Positions 57,380-63,878 of a stretch of 64,000 nucleotides of DNA are shown here, one piece after another. Origin of the DNA: a virus; IMG/VR virus record IMGVR_UViG_3300033179_000001, positions 1 through 64,000 of that record. One strand, given 5' to 3'. The translations under genes were made by a program, and so were the position numbers. The notes under the pieces are model-generated. The model made no database searches, was not told where the DNA came from, and worked only from the letters and a program-made list of their open reading frames with translations. Within the stretch, counting starts at the first letter, position 1. The number at the start of each line of letters is the position of its first letter.

Positions 57380-57462
57380 TGGTACCCCCGGGGAGACTTG
57401 AACTCCCAATCCTTTCGGCGCCAGTTTCTAAGACTGGTGTGTATGCATTCCACCACGGGGGC
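57380..57462 (-). tRNA. tRNA-Leu(UAG)
   Basis: Class II with variable arm (CGCC-GAAA-GGAT). Acceptor GCCCCCG/CGGGGGT with ACCA; anticodon stem CCAGT/ACTGG, loop CTTAGAA. Confidence 0.92.
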
Positions 57463-57463
57463 A

Positions 57464-57537
57464 TGGTGCTCTCTGATGGTTACGATCCATCGTCTGATCC
57501 TTACCGGGGATCTATTCTTCCATTGAACTAAGAGAGC
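57464..57537 (-). tRNA. tRNA-Thr(GGU)
   Basis: Acceptor GCTCTCT/AGAGAGC with ACCA; anticodon stem GATCC/GGATC, loop CCGGTAA. Confidence 0.9.
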
Positions 57538-57619
57538 GATAGGCGGGAGCGTCCTAGCCGCTAGACGACCGTAGATGATCAGTCCACGAGGCAGAATCGA
57601 ACTGCCGTTTCTCCCTGAG
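57538..57619 (-). tRNA. Circularly permuted tRNA-like gene (Glu-like body)
   Basis: On the minus strand the 3' half comes first: CTCA, anticodon 3' strand GGGAG, T-arm GGCAG-TTCGATT-CTGCC, acceptor 3' strand TCGTGGA. After a 7-nt linker CTGATCA comes the 5' half: acceptor TCTACGG, then TC and D-arm GTCTAGCGGCTAGGAC, G, then CTCCC. The acceptor halves pair 7 of 7 (two wobbles) and the anticodon-stem halves 5 of 5. The ends therefore fall in the anticodon loop, bounded by neighbouring tRNAs. A leftover of two tandem copies would look similar. Confidence 0.65.
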
Positions 57620-57693
57620 TGGAGCCCTAGCCGGGATTCGAAACCGGCTCTCCCGCTTACAAGGCGGGTGCATCGCCACAATGCTTCAAGGGC
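57620..57693 (-). tRNA. tRNA-Thr(UGU)
   Basis: Acceptor GCCCTTG/CTAGGGC (one mismatch) with TCCA; anticodon stem CCCGC/GCGGG, loop CTTGTAA; T-loop TTCGAAT. Confidence 0.9.
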
Positions 57694-57705
57694 AAATGTT
57701 TTCTG

Positions 57706-57777
57706 TTCTGGCTCGGTGAATCGAACACCGGACATCCGACTTACGAAATCGGCGGTCTGCCACTGACCTAAGCCAGA
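57706..57777 (-). tRNA. tRNA-Thr(CGU), no encoded CCA
   Basis: Acceptor TCTGGCT/AGCCAGA, discriminator A followed by CAG. Anticodon stem CCGAT/GTCGG, loop TTCGTAA; T-arm CGGTG-TTCGATT-CACCG. Past one A-A mismatch the flanks pair nine more times (TGTTTTCTG/CAGAAAACA). It is the first tRNA transcribed. Confidence 0.88.
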
Positions 57778-58200
57778 TCAGAAAACAAAAAGAACGGACG
57801 GCGCGCAGCTAAGCCGCTTTTGCCCGTGGACTGCTATAGGTCGTCCCATTCTCACGGGGCCTACACGGCGCGTCCAGAAACACACTTCAGGCAGGGAGGG
57901 TTTTATCGGGTGGTTCTCTCTGCCTTTTCCGGCAGAGGGTTCGGACCCTTGGCCGGTTATTCTTGTATTCTGCGCCCTTCGGGCTGCAGGGAGACGAGGC
58001 CAATAAAGGCGCACGTATCCGACCACCGATTACTCGGTGCTTTGGTCATTGGATATGTGCCTAAATGGTGCATCTTCGTCTTTCAGAGACACTCGATAGT
58101 TGAGACTAATAAACATCCAAAAATAATTGTCAACTAGCCAATCAATATTTTCCAGATCATCGTAACCGTCTAGCCTCAGTGATAACCGTCATTCGATCGG
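57778..58200 (-). promoter_or_regulatory. Structured leader upstream of the tRNA array
   Basis: This 423-nt stretch has no convincing gene; the 82-aa reading frame in it lacks protein-like composition. It holds several stable hairpins on the minus strand: CTGCC-GGAAAA-GGCAG, GCCC-GAA-GGGC, and a larger one closed by TGGAC/GTCCA. The upper part near 58090-58160 is AT-rich and is the likely promoter area for the array. No exact boxes are assigned. Confidence 0.45.
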
Positions 58201-58635
58201 TCACTGGCCTCCAGGCGACTGCATTAGTCCCATCATCGCCTTGTTCATGAGGTTCTGAGGTGTGGTCGGAGCATTCGCTAACTTCTCATCGAAAACGATT
58301 TTACCGCTTGGCGCCGCAAGTTGACTATCGTTCACCCACTGCGGCGCACTCGCAGGAGCCCATTGAGATTCGGCGGAAAATGTTTGATGCATCGGCGTTT
58401 TCCAATAATCAGGATAATGCATCTGGTTGTCGTTTGGATTTATCGCCGTCGTGGCCGCAGGATTCCCTTGCTGAAGTGCCTGATAAAAGCCCCTCATGTC
58501 GTAATCGGATTGAGAGGCATTAGGATTGAATGGCACCTTGTTTTGCTGGAGCCAATTCAAGAACTGCATTTCCTGAAGCGATGGAAGTTGCGTGTTATAA
58601 TTGGCTGGAGTTGAAAATGGAGACCGCGTGGCCAT
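58201..58635 (-). CDS. Conserved podovirus accessory structural protein
   Basis: This encodes 144 aa. The pattern FLNWLQQNKVPFNPNASQSDYDMRGFYQALQQG, then HYPDYWKTPMHQTFSAESQWA is one I recognise from podovirus genomes where the gene lies near virion genes without known function. It is soluble and Pro/Gln/Asn-rich. Confidence 0.7.
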   Translation of the reverse strand: MATRSPFSTPANYNTQLPSLQEMQFLNWLQQNKVPFNPNASQSDYDMRGFYQALQQGNPAATTAINPNDNQMHYPDYWKTPMHQTFSAESQWAPASAPQWVNDSQLAAPSGKIVFDEKLANAPTTPQNLMNKAMMGLMQSPGGQ

Positions 58636-58636
58636 C

Positions 58637-59356
58637 TCATGACCCCGTCACAGCGCGTTCGACGCCCTCAGCATCGTAATTTTCTTCTTCCATCGCCCGC
58701 CAGCGGCCGTCGATCTTCTTCAACTCCAAATACCCGCCCGGCGAAATCGAATCGGGCTCCGATGCCAATTCCAGCGCGTATTCCCGCCGCATGCACTCCA
58801 GATCACAGTCCGCCGCGATCCACAGAGAAATGATCTGCACGCAACGGCCGTGCGTCACGATCGCGGTTTCCCCACGGGCATCCTCAAAGATCGGCTCCGC
58901 GCACTCGATAACGCGCTGCACAAAATCCTTGAATGATTCACCACCTTCCGGCGTCTCGTCGTCATTCTCCACGAGGTCCTTGATCTTATCGACGATCGTA
59001 GGGTTGGTCAGTTTACCCTCGAACTCAGGCCCGAGGTTCCAGGAGCGTAATTCCTCCATCGGCATGACTTCGCCACCGGTACGCTTCTGGATCGCATCAG
59101 CGGTCGCCTCTGCCCGCTGGAGGTCCGATGTGTGGATGGTGCGAAAGTCGCAGTCCTCAAGGTCTTCAGCCAGCCGCTCGGCCTGCTCCTTGCCCTCTTT
59201 GGATAATTCGACATCTGCCCAACCCCGAATCAGGTCCTTGCCGGCACCGCCCCGATTCATGACCGTTGAGCCATGCCGAACGAGATAGACTGACGATTCG
59301 CCCTTCACGGCATCCTCGATAATTTCTCTGAGCGAACGTCGTTCAGGCGGTTTCAT
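58637..59356 (-). CDS. Histidine phosphatase (phosphoglycerate mutase superfamily) protein
   Basis: This encodes 239 aa. The catalytic RHG motif is YLVRHGSTVMN (about 24-34), the second His lies in TAIVTHGRCVQII, and LSKEGKEQAERLAEDL, TSDLQRAEATADAI and EELRSWNLGPEFEG complete the family pattern. Such enzymes remove phosphate from small molecules or proteins. Related genes occur in podovirus accessory regions; the substrate is not known. Confidence 0.85.
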   Translation of the reverse strand: MKPPERRSLREIIEDAVKGESSVYLVRHGSTVMNRGGAGKDLIRGWADVELSKEGKEQAERLAEDLEDCDFRTIHTSDLQRAEATADAIQKRTGGEVMPMEELRSWNLGPEFEGKLTNPTIVDKIKDLVENDDETPEGGESFKDFVQRVIECAEPIFEDARGETAIVTHGRCVQIISLWIAADCDLECMRREYALELASEPDSISPGGYLELKKIDGRWRAMEEENYDAEGVERAVTGS

Positions 59357-59882
59357 GGCTATTTCCTATAGCCTGTCTGTGGATGGTAGCAAACTCACCA
59401 AAGTGCTTTAGAGCGGCTTCAGTATAAGCATCGTGCGCCTCTTCTGCCGTCTTAAAGAAACCTAGATTAATTTTCTTATTATTTATCACAATTCTGGCCA
59501 CAAATGGTTTTTTTAGATACTTATTTGAATGACGAAACACTCCACGACCATAAACAGATGATGTTTTGCTATTCATTAAATTCTGAGAGCGTGTGGACTG
59601 TCGCAAATTTAAAATGGCGTTGTTGTGTCCGTTTCTATCGATATGATCGATATCATTTTCGGGCCATTCGCCATGAACATACAACCAAGCCAATCGATGG
59701 GCATAGTAACGCTTACCGTCCACACCGATTAACCAGTATTGGTTGTTGTTGCTTCCGGCAGCATTGCCCGCAATCTGACCATCGACAACTGACCCTCGAC
59801 GACCCGGAAATTTGATATGGCTAAATATACCTGTTTCCGGATCGTAAGAGAGAAATCGTTTTAGATGATCTTGAGTAAGCAT
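59343..59882 (-). CDS. HNH homing endonuclease with AP2 DNA-binding domain
   Basis: This encodes 179 aa. The HNH core DIDHIDRNGHNNAILNLRQ lies at about residues 78-96, preceded by YYAHRLAWLYVHGEWP. The C-terminal part (GVFRHSNKYLKKPFVARIVINNKKINLGFFKTAEEAHDAYTEAALKHFGEFA) is an AP2 domain. It is a free-standing mobile gene that overlaps the next gene's start by 14 nt and lies 3 nt past the previous stop. Base use is more AT-rich than its neighbours. Confidence 0.9.
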   Translation of the reverse strand: MLTQDHLKRFLSYDPETGIFSHIKFPGRRGSVVDGQIAGNAAGSNNNQYWLIGVDGKRYYAHRLAWLYVHGEWPENDIDHIDRNGHNNAILNLRQSTRSQNLMNSKTSSVYGRGVFRHSNKYLKKPFVARIVINNKKINLGFFKTAEEAHDAYTEAALKHFGEFATIHRQAIGNSHETA

Positions 59883-59885
59883 TGG

Positions 59886-60512
59886 TCAGCGTTTTCCGAT
59901 TCTGTGACTTCCGGGATGACCAGACAGTCGCATGTTTCCGCTACGCTGATGTGCGGCGTGTCCATAGCCATGGGGTTTTGTCCCCATTCCAGCATGTGTG
60001 CCGATCCCGCCACCTGGGCCGTGAACGGCTTTAAGTACCGCAGGCTCATGAGCACTCTGGCTATAGTCGCCGCCGATAAGTTTTCCGCCATCATGGGCCA
60101 ACTTCATTACGTCGCCAGGATGCCCTGCGATTCCCTCGCCGGGCGGGATATATCCTTGAACCGTGTGACTTCCTGCTGGATGGGTCGCGGATTTGTGTTC
60201 GCTGTACGACCGGTGGCCGCTCTCGTCGTGGCCCTTCCGCCCGGCTCCGTCCTTCTCGGAATGCCGCCCTGCCTCGACCTTGTGGCCTACAGGCTGCTCA
60301 TGTCGTTCTGGTTTACCGGTCGACGCGGCACCATGTGGCGCATCTGATGCTTGGAAACTGTGGTGTTTCTTCACTGGGTGTCCTTCCTTGCGTTCTTCGG
60401 ATAGTCCGATCGCGATAGCCTGTGCGCGGGATTTGACCACCGGACCTTTTTTCGAGCCGGAGTGCAATTTCCCCTCGGAAAACTCGTGCATCGTTCCTTT
60501 AATGCCCGGCAT
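59886..60512 (-). CDS. Histidine-rich protein with DUF6496-like N-terminus
   Basis: This encodes 208 aa; GAGAGG is 7 nt before ATG at 60512. MPGIKGTMHEFSEGKLHSGSKKGPVVKSRAQAIAIGLSEERKEG is like DUF6496-type small proteins of phages and bacteria. The remainder is very rich in His, Gly, Ser and Pro and looks disordered, possibly metal-binding. No function is known. Confidence 0.65.
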   Translation of the reverse strand: MPGIKGTMHEFSEGKLHSGSKKGPVVKSRAQAIAIGLSEERKEGHPVKKHHSFQASDAPHGAASTGKPERHEQPVGHKVEAGRHSEKDGAGRKGHDESGHRSYSEHKSATHPAGSHTVQGYIPPGEGIAGHPGDVMKLAHDGGKLIGGDYSQSAHEPAVLKAVHGPGGGIGTHAGMGTKPHGYGHAAHQRSGNMRLSGHPGSHRIGKR

Positions 60513-60523
60513 GATCAATCCTC

Positions 60524-60841
60524 TCAGGCCACAGTTGCGAGGATTTCCACACTCGTCAACACCTGCGGCTCGGCCTGAACGGTCAGATCGATCGAAGCCG
60601 CGAAACTGACCCCGCCGACCATCAGATTGACGCTGACCGTATCCGCGCCGGCCGCGATGGCGAGTTCTGAGGCGCTCAGGCCGCTCGGTGATGCAGTCAG
60701 GGTGCCGGTTGCGCTGGTGGTATCGGCCCAGACCGGCGGTGCATCAGGGGCCGGCGTGGTCAGCATCGGATTGCCGTGCTGGTCCAGAAACAGAAGCGTG
60801 AAATCAACGGTATGACCGACAGTGACGGTAACATTTGACAT
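60524..60841 (-). CDS. Ig-like virion decoration protein
   Basis: This encodes 105 aa, with GGAGAAA upstream of ATG at 60841. TVTVGHTVDFTLLFLDQHGNPM, ATGTLTASPSGLSASELAIAAGADTVSVNLMVGG give the strand order of a bacterial Ig-like domain. Phage Ig-like proteins decorate capsids or fibres. It has no secretion signal. Confidence 0.65.
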   Translation of the reverse strand: MSNVTVTVGHTVDFTLLFLDQHGNPMLTTPAPDAPPVWADTTSATGTLTASPSGLSASELAIAAGADTVSVNLMVGGVSFAASIDLTVQAEPQVLTSVEILATVA

Positions 60842-60960
60842 GTGGTTTCTCCGGTTTGGGATCAGGAAAAGTTCATAAAAGCGGCGGTTGCGATGGTGGC
60901 CGCGCCTCACCGAGACAACTAGCAGAATGTAAGTGACGCGCTGATGATACCACAGCCAAC

Positions 60961-61155
60961 TCATTTCGTCCTCAGTTTGGCATTGTAGTATTGTCCCGGC
61001 GACGGTGCCGCGAGCATCTCGGCGAAAATCTCCGGCGGCACTTGGTGCTCGTGCTTGGTCCCCTTTTGGGTGTGGACCGTCAGCGTCTGTGTTTCGTCGT
61101 CATAGTGAGCCTCGGTGAGCCATGAAGATTTGAGTTTCGCGGACTGAACCGGCAT
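60961..61155 (-). CDS. KTSC-domain small protein
   Basis: This encodes 64 aa. KSSWLTEAHYDDETQTLTVHTQKGTKHEHQVPPEIFAEMLAAPSPGQYYNAKLR matches the KTSC domain order (beta-strand, VP--F--ML-A-S-G-YYN). The domain is common in phages and some RNA-linked proteins; the function is not established. Confidence 0.72.
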   Translation of the reverse strand: MPVQSAKLKSSWLTEAHYDDETQTLTVHTQKGTKHEHQVPPEIFAEMLAAPSPGQYYNAKLRTK

Positions 61156-61162
61156 TTTGGCC

Positions 61163-61660
61163 TCACATGATCTTTTCGTAGTCGACGCGATAGCTGATCG
61201 ATCCAGACATCGATGCGGTCGTGGTGATCGTTAGCGTCGTGGCGACCTGAAATACCGCCGGGACTGGTAGTGGAATGATCTGCATATTTTCGGAAAACGC
61301 GACAGATGTGTTGGCGGACGGGCCGACAGACACATTCGTGATATTGGCACCGATGTACAGCATTGCCATGTACTGCAACGAAGCCGCATTCACCAGACCA
61401 TCAAGCGATACGCGGGCCCACGGAAAATAGGTCGATGCCGAGATATTTTTGGCGAGGATGGAGAGACCCAACGTCGCTGTGTTGACTGAAAGGCTCGCCA
61501 GCGTGAGGAAAAACAACGCGCCTTGCTGATTCGTATTGGTCAGATCGCCGCTATTTCCGCCTAGTGTCGCGGTCGACGTGACGTTGATCAGGTTACCAAC
61601 ATTCCGGCTCTCGACAAAGAAGTTCAGCGAATCAACTGCCGTCTGAATTGCGCGGGCCAT
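61163..61660 (-). CDS. Virion surface protein candidate
   Basis: This encodes 165 aa. It is rich in small and hydrophobic beta-formers (LTLASLSVNTATLGLSILAKNI, VATTLTITTTASMSGSISYRVDYEKIM), typical of decoration or head proteins. No family is certain. It is preceded upstream by the two CUA tRNAs. Confidence 0.6.
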   Translation of the reverse strand: MARAIQTAVDSLNFFVESRNVGNLINVTSTATLGGNSGDLTNTNQQGALFFLTLASLSVNTATLGLSILAKNISASTYFPWARVSLDGLVNAASLQYMAMLYIGANITNVSVGPSANTSVAFSENMQIIPLPVPAVFQVATTLTITTTASMSGSISYRVDYEKIM

Positions 61661-61748
61661 GGTCCCTCCGTAGTCGATCGCCTCTAGAATGGCCGTCCGA
61701 CTGGGAACCTACGTTATCTTTAGGACTTTGGCAATGTTGGCTTAAAAT

Positions 61749-61824
61749 TGGCTCCTCGGGCAGGACTTGAACCTGCGACCCGCCGCTTTAGAGACGGCTG
61801 CTCTAACCGCTTAGCTATGGGGGC
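61749..61824 (-). tRNA. tRNA with CUA (amber) anticodon, irregular acceptor
   Basis: D arm GCTAAGCGGTTAGAGC, anticodon stem GCCGT/GCGGC with loop CTCTAAA, and T-arm GCAGG-TTCAAGT-CCTGC are sound and CCA is encoded. The acceptor pairs poorly (GCCCCCA against CCGAGGA, about 3 of 7), so charging is uncertain. Confidence 0.7.
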
Positions 61825-61825
61825 A

Positions 61826-61899
61826 TGGTGGGTCCGATGGGCTTTTCACCCACGTCTCTCTGCTTTAGAGGCAGATGCTCTCACTTGAGCTACAGACCC
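61826..61899 (-). tRNA. tRNA with CUA (amber) anticodon, irregular T-loop
   Basis: Acceptor GGGTCTG/CGGACCC (7 of 7) with ACCA; anticodon stem TCTGC/GCAGA with loop CTCTAAA. The T-stem pairs, but its loop reads TGAAAAG instead of TTCRANY. It lies one base upstream of the other CUA tRNA in transcript order. Confidence 0.75.
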
Positions 61900-61905
61900 T
61901 TAAAC

Positions 61906-62271
61906 TCATTTCAGCAACTTTAATTCTGATAGGAATTGAGCCGCATCAGCGCGTCTGATCGGGCCAACACCAATTCCGATAGGTGTATTGCGCAAGTGTT
62001 CAGGGCATGGCGGCCCTTCAACCGTCATGACACATGGAATGCGGGATTGTTTGAGTTGGAATAAGAGATCGCTAAGCGCTTGCTCAGAGCCGATTCCTAG
62101 AGCGATTTTGCTGCCATGGCCATTGTTCCTATAGGCCAATCGAGCATCATGAGGCGCTCCGATCCATGCATCCAAAATAGCATGCGCGCTTTGAACCGCG
62201 TACTGACTAGGCGTCAGCCCCAAATCAGTTCTGATGATGGCGTATAGGAGAAATTCATCGCCGCGATGCAC
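61906..62271 (-). CDS. Pth2-like peptidyl-tRNA hydrolase
   Basis: This encodes 121 aa. LTPSQYAVQSAHAILDAWIG, SKIALGIGSEQALSDLLFQLKQSRIPCVMTVEGPPCPEH and TPIGIGVGPIRRADAAQFLSELKLL follow the Pth2 pattern, including the N-terminal Gln-Ala-His segment. The enzyme frees tRNA from stalled peptidyl-tRNA. Its neighbours are two suppressor-like tRNAs, so a link to translation control is likely. Pth2 is unusual in bacteria (which use Pth1) but known in phages. Confidence 0.75.
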   Translation of the reverse strand: MHRGDEFLLYAIIRTDLGLTPSQYAVQSAHAILDAWIGAPHDARLAYRNNGHGSKIALGIGSEQALSDLLFQLKQSRIPCVMTVEGPPCPEHLRNTPIGIGVGPIRRADAAQFLSELKLLK

Positions 62272-62506
62272 TAATGGTGTCGCTGACGGAATAGGAGAAG
62301 AGGTCTTAAAGAAAGAAGTGATCTAACGCATGGTCGTCTCCTTAGAACCGTGTGGTTCGCTGCGGGAGAAAATAGTGACAATTTCCATTCTGTCAAGCCA
62401 CCAAAAACGAAAGAAGCCGCCTGCTCGAACAGACGGCCCAAGTTTCGTCGGGATGTTTAGCCTCGGGAGGAGGCGCGCTACCTTTGCGCGATTCGGGCAG
62501 GGTTGT

Positions 62507-62917
62507 CTACGCCAGAGGTCCGGGAATAAAACACCGTGCTTTCGGATGCTCGTCTTTATACATCGGCCATACCATAGTGTGGCCCGCCAAATTCGGTATC
62601 GTAAGCACAGCCTCATCGTCAACGTCTACCCATTCACCATCAATCCGCACGCGGTAATGGCCGTCCCGGCTTTCCCAATCAGCATCATCGACCCGCCGTC
62701 CATCCGACAAGTCACAACACGGTCCCTTGCCGCTCTTGAGGCTATCAAACCACCCTTTGAGAGGAGAGCCAGCATATCGGCCATCGTCGCGGGCATGAGC
62801 GGGAGAAGCCATCCAGAATATAATTACAATATAAATTCCTACTGCCACAACAATAACCGCACCAATGAACAACGCAACAAATACGCCAACTATCCTACTG
62901 CGGTCAGCGTCTGTCAT
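62507..62917 (-). CDS. Membrane-anchored periplasmic-type protein (Rhizobiales-like)
   Basis: This encodes 136 aa. A hydrophobic helix at residues 9-37 (VFVALFIGAVIVVAVGIYIVIIFWM) precedes a folded domain: GWFDSLKSGKGPCCDLSDGRRV..GHYRVRIDGEWVDVDDEAVL and RCFIPGPL. I know this CCD-S-C...CFVPGP pattern mainly from Rhizobiales genomes and their phages. The function is unknown. It is the main hint of the host group. Confidence 0.7.
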   Translation of the reverse strand: MTDADRSRIVGVFVALFIGAVIVVAVGIYIVIIFWMASPAHARDDGRYAGSPLKGWFDSLKSGKGPCCDLSDGRRVDDADWESRDGHYRVRIDGEWVDVDDEAVLTIPNLAGHTMVWPMYKDEHPKARCFIPGPLA

Positions 62918-63036
62918 GGAGGATATTCCCTTTATAGCGTCTTTAAGTGGCTGGAAAAATTCTCACTGATTTTACTACAATTTCCGCGCCTGCCTGCATA
63001 ACCCGTCTGAAAATACCTTCGGATTATCGGGTTCGC

Positions 63037-63279
63037 TCATGATGTTCTCCTTGCGGTCTTTAAAGCATCTCCGAGGATCTGATGCAGATCATCCCCGGTA
63101 TCGACAACCTTATGCTTCGGATTGCAGATGTCGCAGCGCTTGGAGCAGTACGGGCACCAAGGGTCATCCTGTTCGACGCAGCAACCATCAATGCAGTTGT
63201 TGACGCGGCCGACATCTCCGCAATTCCAACAACCATCATCATCGAAATCGTCTTCGTAATGGTCGTGCGAGTCACTCAT
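63037..63279 (-). CDS. Multi-Cys zinc protein
   Basis: This encodes 80 aa; AAAGGAG lies upstream of ATG at 63279. An acidic start (HYEDDFDDDG) is followed by CWNCG, CIDGCC and CPYCSKRCDIC, enough for two zinc knots. No function is known. Confidence 0.65.
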   Translation of the reverse strand: MSDSHDHYEDDFDDDGCWNCGDVGRVNNCIDGCCVEQDDPWCPYCSKRCDICNPKHKVVDTGDDLHQILGDALKTARRTS

Positions 63280-63586
63280 CGGCCTTCTCCTTTCCATAAG
63301 CAGAAGCAAAGGCAACTTTCATGATCGCTCTCCCGATGACTTCCGGGATTTGCGGGACGACGGCGTTGCCCAATCCTTTAAGGCGGTCCACCCGAGAGGG
63401 AACCCCATGAGCCACTCGACCCACGTCGGGTTCAACTGACCACCATCCGAGGCCATCACCGCATGGTCTAGCCGATCGTTCGTTCGATCGGCCCCTGACT
63501 TCCTGGTCAATGCCGCCGGCGACGACCCCTTGAACATTGACACTGTTGGCGTCGGCCACATCTTCACTGCCGAGGGCGGCGCTCAT
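63272..63586 (-). pseudogene. Remnant of a cytosine-5 DNA methyltransferase C-terminus
   Basis: Two frames of the same stretch each hold part of one protein. One frame has LNPTWVEWLMGFPLGW, typical of the end of phage Dcm-type methyltransferases, and the other has RVDRLKGLGNAVVPQIPEVIGRAI, their last motif. The catalytic part is absent: the upstream neighbour begins at once by ATGA overlap. A frameshift near 63395 plus loss of the N-terminal part would explain it. A 104-aa peptide is still encoded. Confidence 0.65.
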
Positions 63587-63864
63587 GACTGGCCTTTTTC
63601 GTCAGTCAAGGAAAGTTCGGCAATCCTGTCGCGGGTCATTGCGAACAGACCATCGAGCGCGGCAACTGAATAACTACCGACCGGGTTGTGAACCCAGCTC
63701 TCGACCCAATCCAGCGCCTTCGTGGCGCTCGCAAGCTGGGCGCGGAGGCGCTCGATCTCGTCGGCTGCCTCTTTGCACGCAGACTTATAGCTCATCGAGA
63801 ATACGCGGTCCCCCTTCTGAAGAGAACGGAGGCGATCATAGATGTCTCGGCCTTGTTCACTCAC
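63583..63864 (-). CDS. Hypothetical coiled-coil protein
   Basis: This encodes 93 aa from GTG at 63864 (AAGGAG upstream); ATG at 63792 is an alternative. YKSACKEAADEIERLRAQLASATKALDWVESW is a coiled coil common in small phage proteins. It is coupled to the methyltransferase remnant by ATGA. Confidence 0.6.
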   Translation of the reverse strand: MSEQGRDIYDRLRSLQKGDRVFSMSYKSACKEAADEIERLRAQLASATKALDWVESWVHNPVGSYSVAALDGLFAMTRDRIAELSLTDEKGQS

Positions 63865-63878
63865 GACAGTCGTTCTCC

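Noticed and set aside
57538-57619. Permuted tmRNA (ssrA) as explanation for the permuted element
   Set aside because: It has a full tRNA-type D-arm and anticodon stem and no tag reading frame or Ala-type acceptor, unlike tmRNA.
57046-57735. 229-aa reading frame across several tRNAs on the minus strand
   Set aside because: It runs through five clear tRNAs and has no protein-like composition or ribosome site.
62323-62622. 99-aa minus-strand frame
   Set aside because: It overlaps the start of a better-supported membrane protein in another frame and has an Arg/Trp-rich, non-protein-like composition.
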